This document shows, piece by piece, positions 6,941 through 10,365 of a DNA stretch of 10,365 nucleotides. The notes under the pieces are model-generated. The model did no database searches, was not told where the DNA came from, and saw only the letters and a program-made list of their open reading frames with translations. The stretch's first letter is position 1; the number at the start of each line of letters is the position of its first letter. The position numbers and the translations under genes are program-made. The DNA comes from SIG701 sp045123975 (GTDB lineage: Bacteria; Bacillota; Clostridia; Oscillospirales; CAG-272), in assembly GCA_045123975.1 (NCBI GenBank), contig JBGVKV010000067.1, positions 1 to 10,365 on the forward strand, read 5' to 3'.

Positions 6941-8161
6941 ATGAATTTGTTTGAAGAATTTAAGGCCAGAGGCATGATTGCCCAGTGCACCAATGAGGAG
7001 GAGGTTGCCAAGCGTTTCGCGGGCGAGCCTATGACCTTCTATATCGGATTTGACCCGACGGCGGACAGCCTTCACATCGGTCACTTTATCCAGCTGAAGA
7101 TCATGGCTCATATGCTCCGCGCAGGCCATCATCCCATCGCTCTGTTCGGCGGCGGTACCGGTATGATCGGTGACCCCTCCGGCAAGAGCGATATGCGTAA
7201 GATGCTGACTGAAGAGACCATCGCCCACAACATCGAGTGCTTCAAGAAGCAGATGTCCAAGCTGCTGGATCCCGAGAAGGTTACCTTTGTCAACAACGCC
7301 GACTGGCTCATGAATAAGAACTACATCGAGTACCTCCGCGAGGTTGGCCCCTACTTCACCATCAGCCGTATGCTGGCGGCAGAGTGCTATAAGTCCCGTT
7401 TGGACACCGGCCTGACCTTCCTGGAGTTCAACTACATGACCATGCAGAGCTACGACTTCTACCGTCTGTTCCAGGATTACGGATGCTCCCTTGAGTTCGG
7501 CGGCGACGATCAGTGGTCCAACATCATCGGCGGCGTAGAGCTGATCCGCCGTAAAACCGGTAAGGAAGTATACGGTCTGACCTTCAAGCTCCTTCTTACC
7601 AGCGAAGGCAAGAAGATGGGTAAGACGGAGAAGGGCGCGCTCTGGCTGGATCCCGAGAAGACCTCTCCCTACGATTTCTACCAGTACTGGCGCAATATCG
7701 CCGATGCGGACGTTATCAATTGCATGAAGCTTTTGACCTTTATGCCTCTTGAGGAAATCGCCGAGTACGAAAAACTGGAAGGCAGCGAATTGAACCGTGC
7801 CAAGGAGAAACTGGCCTATGAGGTTACCGCTCTCATCCACGGCAAGGAAGAAGCCGACAAGGCACAGGATGCGGCCCATAAGATCTTCGCCGCAGGTGGT
7901 ATGAGTGAGGATATGCCTACCACCGAGTTGAGCGAGGGAGATCTCACCGACGGCAAGATCGCCGTTCTGGATCTGCTTGTAATCAGCAAGATGGCCCCCT
8001 CCAAGGGTGAGGCAAGACGCCTGATCCAGCAGGGCGGCGTTCTGGTGAACGACGCTAAGGTAGAAGCAATTGACGCTACCGTGGATGCCGCCGCGCTGAG
8101 CGGTGACGGCATCATCGTAAGAAAGGGCAAGAAGACCTACCGTCGTTTCTGCCTCAAGTGA
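6941..8161 (+). CDS. tyrS: Tyrosyl-tRNA synthetase
   Basis: TyrS activates tyrosine with ATP and loads it onto tRNA-Tyr. It is a class I synthetase: HIGH is perfect at residues 45-48 and the second signature KMGKT is at 225-229, in the TyrS-specific form. GGDDQWSNI, in the tyrosine/ATP pocket, lies between them. About residues 340-400 form the C-terminal S4 RNA-binding domain (ISKMAPSKGEARRLI, then GGVLVND). At 406 residues it is a standard bacterial TyrS. The start is uncertain by two codons: ATG at 6935 gives MIMNLFEE and ATG at 6941 gives MNLFEE. I prefer 6941 on family pattern and on spacing once the upstream hairpin is folded. Codon use is cleaner than in its neighbours, with AAG strongly preferred for Lys, consistent with high expression. 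There is no room for a T-box leader between recN and tyrS. Confidence 0.96.
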   Translation: MNLFEEFKARGMIAQCTNEEEVAKRFAGEPMTFYIGFDPTADSLHIGHFIQLKIMAHMLRAGHHPIALFGGGTGMIGDPSGKSDMRKMLTEETIAHNIECFKKQMSKLLDPEKVTFVNNADWLMNKNYIEYLREVGPYFTISRMLAAECYKSRLDTGLTFLEFNYMTMQSYDFYRLFQDYGCSLEFGGDDQWSNIIGGVELIRRKTGKEVYGLTFKLLLTSEGKKMGKTEKGALWLDPEKTSPYDFYQYWRNIADADVINCMKLLTFMPLEEIAEYEKLEGSELNRAKEKLAYEVTALIHGKEEADKAQDAAHKIFAAGGMSEDMPTTELSEGDLTDGKIAVLDLLVISKMAPSKGEARRLIQQGGVLVNDAKVEAIDATVDAAALSGDGIIVRKGKKTYRRFCLK

Positions 8162-8859
8162 TGAAAGGGTATAAGTATCTGCTCTTTGATCTCGATAATA
8201 CACTGATGGATTTTGACCGCGCGGAGGAGACGGCTTTTTACGCCGCATTCTCCGCGTCCGCCCTTGCGGTGGACGATAGCGTGTACCGTCTGTATCACGA
8301 GATCAACGGAGGGCTGTGGAAACAGCTGGAAAAAGGCGAGATGACAAGAGAGCGGCTGAAGGATTTGCGCTACGAGATGCTGTTCGAGCGCCTCGGAATG
8401 CCGGATGACGGCAAGTGCCGGGAAGTCAGCGACCGTTATTTTGAGGAATTGGCCTGCCAGCGTTTTATGATGGACGGAGCGGAGGACGTTTGCCGTCTTT
8501 TGCGGCCTCACTATAAGATGTATATTGTGACCAACGGCACCTACGAGGTGCAAAGGGGACGCTTCTTCGGTTCTCCCCTGGAGAAGTATTTCGACGGAAT
8601 CTTTGTGTCCGAGCACGTGGGTGCCGCCAAGCCGTCCCCCGTGTTTTTCGACTGCGTTCTGAAAACGGTAGGAGATGCGGATCGTTCGGCGTATTGCGTT
8701 ATCGGTGATTCTCTGACCTCGGATATAGACGGCGCAATCCTTGCCGGTATGGATTCCATCTGGCTGGATCACCGGAGCACTCACGACGCAAAAGGACGTG
8801 CCGTCACGCATATACTGCAGGATATACGGCATCTGCCCGCCTATTTGATGGAAGCCTGA
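8161..8859 (+). CDS. HAD-superfamily hydrolase, YjjG-like pyrimidine nucleotidase
   Basis: This 232-residue protein is a HAD phosphatase with all four motifs: nucleophile DLDNT at 10-14 with general acid Asp12, Thr124 in VTNGT, Lys157 in AAKPSP, and the Mg-binding GDS at 182-184 followed by SD with Asp188 in the IGDSLTSDIDG segment. A helical cap lies between residues about 15 and 100. The combination FDLDNTLMDFD, VSEHVGAAKPSPVFF and IGDSLTSDI followed by an IWLDH-type end resembles the YjjG family, which dephosphorylates non-canonical and ordinary pyrimidine nucleoside monophosphates as a housecleaning enzyme. Substrate in this organism is inferred, and another HAD phosphatase function is possible. 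The start is a TGATG one-base overlap with tyrS and has no Shine-Dalgarno sequence, so it probably depends on ribosomes finishing tyrS. It lies 11 bases before murB. Confidence 0.88.
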   Translation: MKGYKYLLFDLDNTLMDFDRAEETAFYAAFSASALAVDDSVYRLYHEINGGLWKQLEKGEMTRERLKDLRYEMLFERLGMPDDGKCREVSDRYFEELACQRFMMDGAEDVCRLLRPHYKMYIVTNGTYEVQRGRFFGSPLEKYFDGIFVSEHVGAAKPSPVFFDCVLKTVGDADRSAYCVIGDSLTSDIDGAILAGMDSIWLDHRSTHDAKGRAVTHILQDIRHLPAYLMEA

Positions 8860-8870
8860 AGGAGTACAGC

Positions 8871-9806
8871 ATGAGTGAATCAATGCGGGATTTCATCCGC
8901 GCAATACAAAACGGAAGCGATGAGGTCTTTGTCCGGGAAAACGAGACAATGAGTGACCACACCACCTTCCGCATCGGCGGCCCGGCCGACGTATATATGG
9001 AGCCGGCCACGGAGGACGCCTTTGTCCGTGTAATGGAAGAGGCTGCCAAGCGGAATATCCGTACCATGGTCATCGGACGGGGCAGCAATCTTCTCTTTGA
9101 CGATGCGGGCTTTCGCGGTGCCGTGATCTCTACGGCGCGGCTTCGCAGTATCCGTGTGGAAGGAAATGTCCTGTATGCCGGTGCGGGCGCATCGCTGAAT
9201 GCCTGCGCCAACGCCGCCTGTGAGGCGGGACTTACCGGCATGGAATTTGCCTTCGGAATCCCCGGCAGTGTGGGCGGCGCTGTTTTTATGAACGCCGGCG
9301 CCTACGGCGGGGAGATCTGCCAGATTCTGACGGAGAGTATCTGCTATGACGGCAAAGACGGTACCGTAAAAACACTGCTGGCCGATGAGCATCATTTCGG
9401 TTACCGCCACAGCGTTTATCGCGATCATCCCGAGCGAATTGTCTTGTCCGCTTCGTTTGCCTTGCAACCGGGGGATAAAACGGCTATTCGCGCAATGATG
9501 GACGATTTGATGAGCCGCCGTATGAATAAACAGCCCCTGGAACATCCCAGCGCCGGCAGTGCGTTTAAGCGCTGCGAAGGACGGTTTACGGCCCAGATGA
9601 TCGATGAGGCCGGACTGAAGGGCTTCTCGATCGGCGGTGCCCAGGTGGCCGAAAAGCATGCGGGCTTTATTATCAACCGGGGCGGTGCCACGTCTGCGGA
9701 CGTGCGGGGATTGATCGCCCATATCCAAAGAGAATTGAAAAAACGGTTTGAGGTGGACATTTGTCCGGAGATCGTATACGTACCACCGACAGACAGGGAA
9801 GAGTAA
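8871..9806 (+). CDS. murB: UDP-N-acetylenolpyruvoylglucosamine reductase
   Basis: MurB reduces UDP-GlcNAc-enolpyruvate with NADPH, through bound FAD, to UDP-MurNAc, the second committed step of peptidoglycan precursor synthesis in the cytoplasm. The 311-residue protein has HTTFRIGGPAD near residue 26, the FAD-binding GRGSNLL at 69-75 and IPGSVGGAVFMNAGAYGGE from residue 130. The catalytic residues are visible: Arg179 in YRHSVYR, Ser230 in SAGSAFKR (the proton donor) and Glu300 in CPEIVYV. GFIINRGGATSADV precedes the last. The length and the SAGS-x-F-K form match the shorter type II MurB of Firmicutes. The ATG at 8871 has AAGGAG at 8859-8864. rapZ follows after 10 bases, a linkage seen in many Firmicutes. 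Confidence 0.97.
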   Translation: MSESMRDFIRAIQNGSDEVFVRENETMSDHTTFRIGGPADVYMEPATEDAFVRVMEEAAKRNIRTMVIGRGSNLLFDDAGFRGAVISTARLRSIRVEGNVLYAGAGASLNACANAACEAGLTGMEFAFGIPGSVGGAVFMNAGAYGGEICQILTESICYDGKDGTVKTLLADEHHFGYRHSVYRDHPERIVLSASFALQPGDKTAIRAMMDDLMSRRMNKQPLEHPSAGSAFKRCEGRFTAQMIDEAGLKGFSIGGAQVAEKHAGFIINRGGATSADVRGLIAHIQRELKKRFEVDICPEIVYVPPTDREE

Positions 9807-9816
9807 AGGAGACGGT

Positions 9817-10365
9817 ATGAACATTGTTCTTCTGACGGGATGCTCCGGCGCGGGTAAATCCCGGGCCGCAAATATTCTGGAGGATTGGGGATACACTTGC
9901 GTGGATAATATCCCCCTCAATATGATCAGCGTGCTGATTGATATGCATCGGAAGGACACTACCTCCGGTGATAAGCTGGCCATCGTTACCGACGTGCGCT
10001 GCACAACGGATTTCCGTGCGCTCTCACCGCTGGTTCGCACTCTGCGGGACGCGGGAGACGTGTGCCGCGTGGTGTATCTGGACTGTCGGGACGACGTTCT
10101 TATCAACCGATACAAATTTACCCGCCGTCTGCACCCCCTCACCCTCCGTTACGGAACGGGTATGGAGGATGCTTTGCTGCGGGAGCGGCAGATGCTGCGG
10201 GAGGCCTATGAGTGTGCCGACGTGCGTATTGACACCTCGGATATCACACCTGCCCAACTGACGCAGATTCTGGAGCACGCCCTTGCCGGAGAGAATCACA
10301 ACGGTATCTATATCTGCTGTATGTCCTTCGGTTTCAAGTACGGTATCCCGCCCGAGGCGGATACG
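9817..10365 (+). CDS. rapZ: RapZ/YvcJ-family RNase adapter protein, P-loop nucleotide-binding (3' partial)
   Basis: The frame is open from the ATG at 9817 to the window edge, giving 183 of about 290 expected residues. Walker A GCSGAGKS is at 8-15 (Cys where many relatives have Met), followed by the family hallmark VDNIP at 29-33. A second conserved patch near residue 90-110 reads YLDCRDDVLINRYKFTRRLHPL. SFGFKYGIPPEAD starts at 170 and opens the C-terminal domain, which in E. coli RapZ senses glucosamine-6-phosphate and binds RNA. E. coli RapZ presents the small RNA GlmZ to RNase E; in B. subtilis the homologue YvcJ hydrolyses nucleotides and has a different, less clear role. The start has AAAGGAG at 9805-9811. 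In Firmicutes yvcK and whiA usually follow; I expect but cannot see them. Confidence 0.95.
   Translation, partial: MNIVLLTGCSGAGKSRAANILEDWGYTCVDNIPLNMISVLIDMHRKDTTSGDKLAIVTDVRCTTDFRALSPLVRTLRDAGDVCRVVYLDCRDDVLINRYKFTRRLHPLTLRYGTGMEDALLRERQMLREAYECADVRIDTSDITPAQLTQILEHALAGENHNGIYICCMSFGFKYGIPPEADT

Noticed and set aside
6928..6954. Eight-codon leader peptide beginning GTG and overlapping the tyrS start out of frame
   Set aside because: It is 12 bases from the AAAGGAG and would be a possible start, but its start codon lies in the hairpin arm and the peptide has no Tyr-rich or regulatory pattern. The looped-out hairpin explains the Shine-Dalgarno better.
6899..8248. Open frame of 449 codons on the minus strand opposite tyrS
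   Set aside because: It is an exact shadow of tyrS caused by its biased codon use. The translation has no recognisable domain, while the + strand encodes a complete TyrS with all signatures.
8880..10142. Open frame of 420 codons on the minus strand across murB and rapZ
   Set aside because: It runs through two clear genes on the other strand, shows low-complexity Arg/His/Ser-rich sequence and has no family motifs. The same applies to the minus-strand frames at 77-907, 1694-2608, 3629-4627, 5697-6680 and 8137-8883.
1..10365. Defence island, phage, transposon, CRISPR or biosynthetic cluster
   Set aside because: Every stretch is explained by a recognisable housekeeping gene on one strand. No repeats, integrase, transposase, tRNA gene or composition break marks a mobile region.

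Overview
The window is a densely packed block of housekeeping genes, all on the + strand. The base composition is moderately GC-rich by eye. The gene order (TsaD-like paralogue, xseA, xseB, ispA, DUF212, tlyA, nadK, argR, recN, then tyrS, a HAD phosphatase, murB, rapZ) points to a Gram-positive Clostridia-type Firmicute, probably a gut Oscillospirales/Ruminococcaceae relative. That placement is inferred from synteny and protein character; I cannot name a genus.

Positions 1-6875 look like one operon-like run. It holds the tail of a TsaD/M22-family protein, both exonuclease VII subunits (xseA, xseB), a farnesyl diphosphate synthase (ispA), a membrane protein of the divergent PAP2 family (DUF212/YuiD), the rRNA methyltransferase TlyA, NAD kinase, the arginine repressor ArgR and the SMC-like repair ATPase RecN. 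Most junctions overlap or are only a few bases long: GTGA at xseA/xseB, a 14-base overlap at xseB/ispA, and ATGA at DUF212/tlyA and tlyA/nadK. The longest gap in this part is 33 bases, in front of argR. The dxs gene, often found between ispA and tlyA in this type of cluster, is absent; the PAP2-like gene sits there.

Positions 6876-6940 are the longest non-coding stretch (65 bases). They hold two small hairpins and a strong Shine-Dalgarno sequence that lies too far from the tyrS start unless the second hairpin is looped out. From 6941 to the end come tyrosyl-tRNA synthetase, a YjjG-like HAD nucleotidase, MurB, and the first 183 codons of RapZ, cut by the window edge. MurB makes UDP-MurNAc for peptidoglycan, and RapZ-family proteins connect to amino-sugar and envelope metabolism.

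I see no mobile element, CRISPR array, RNA gene, phage gene or defence system. Two things deserve a second look. One is the SD-hairpin-start arrangement of tyrS. The other is the near-complete set of PAP2 phosphatase residues in the DUF212 protein encoded beside the farnesyl diphosphate synthase.
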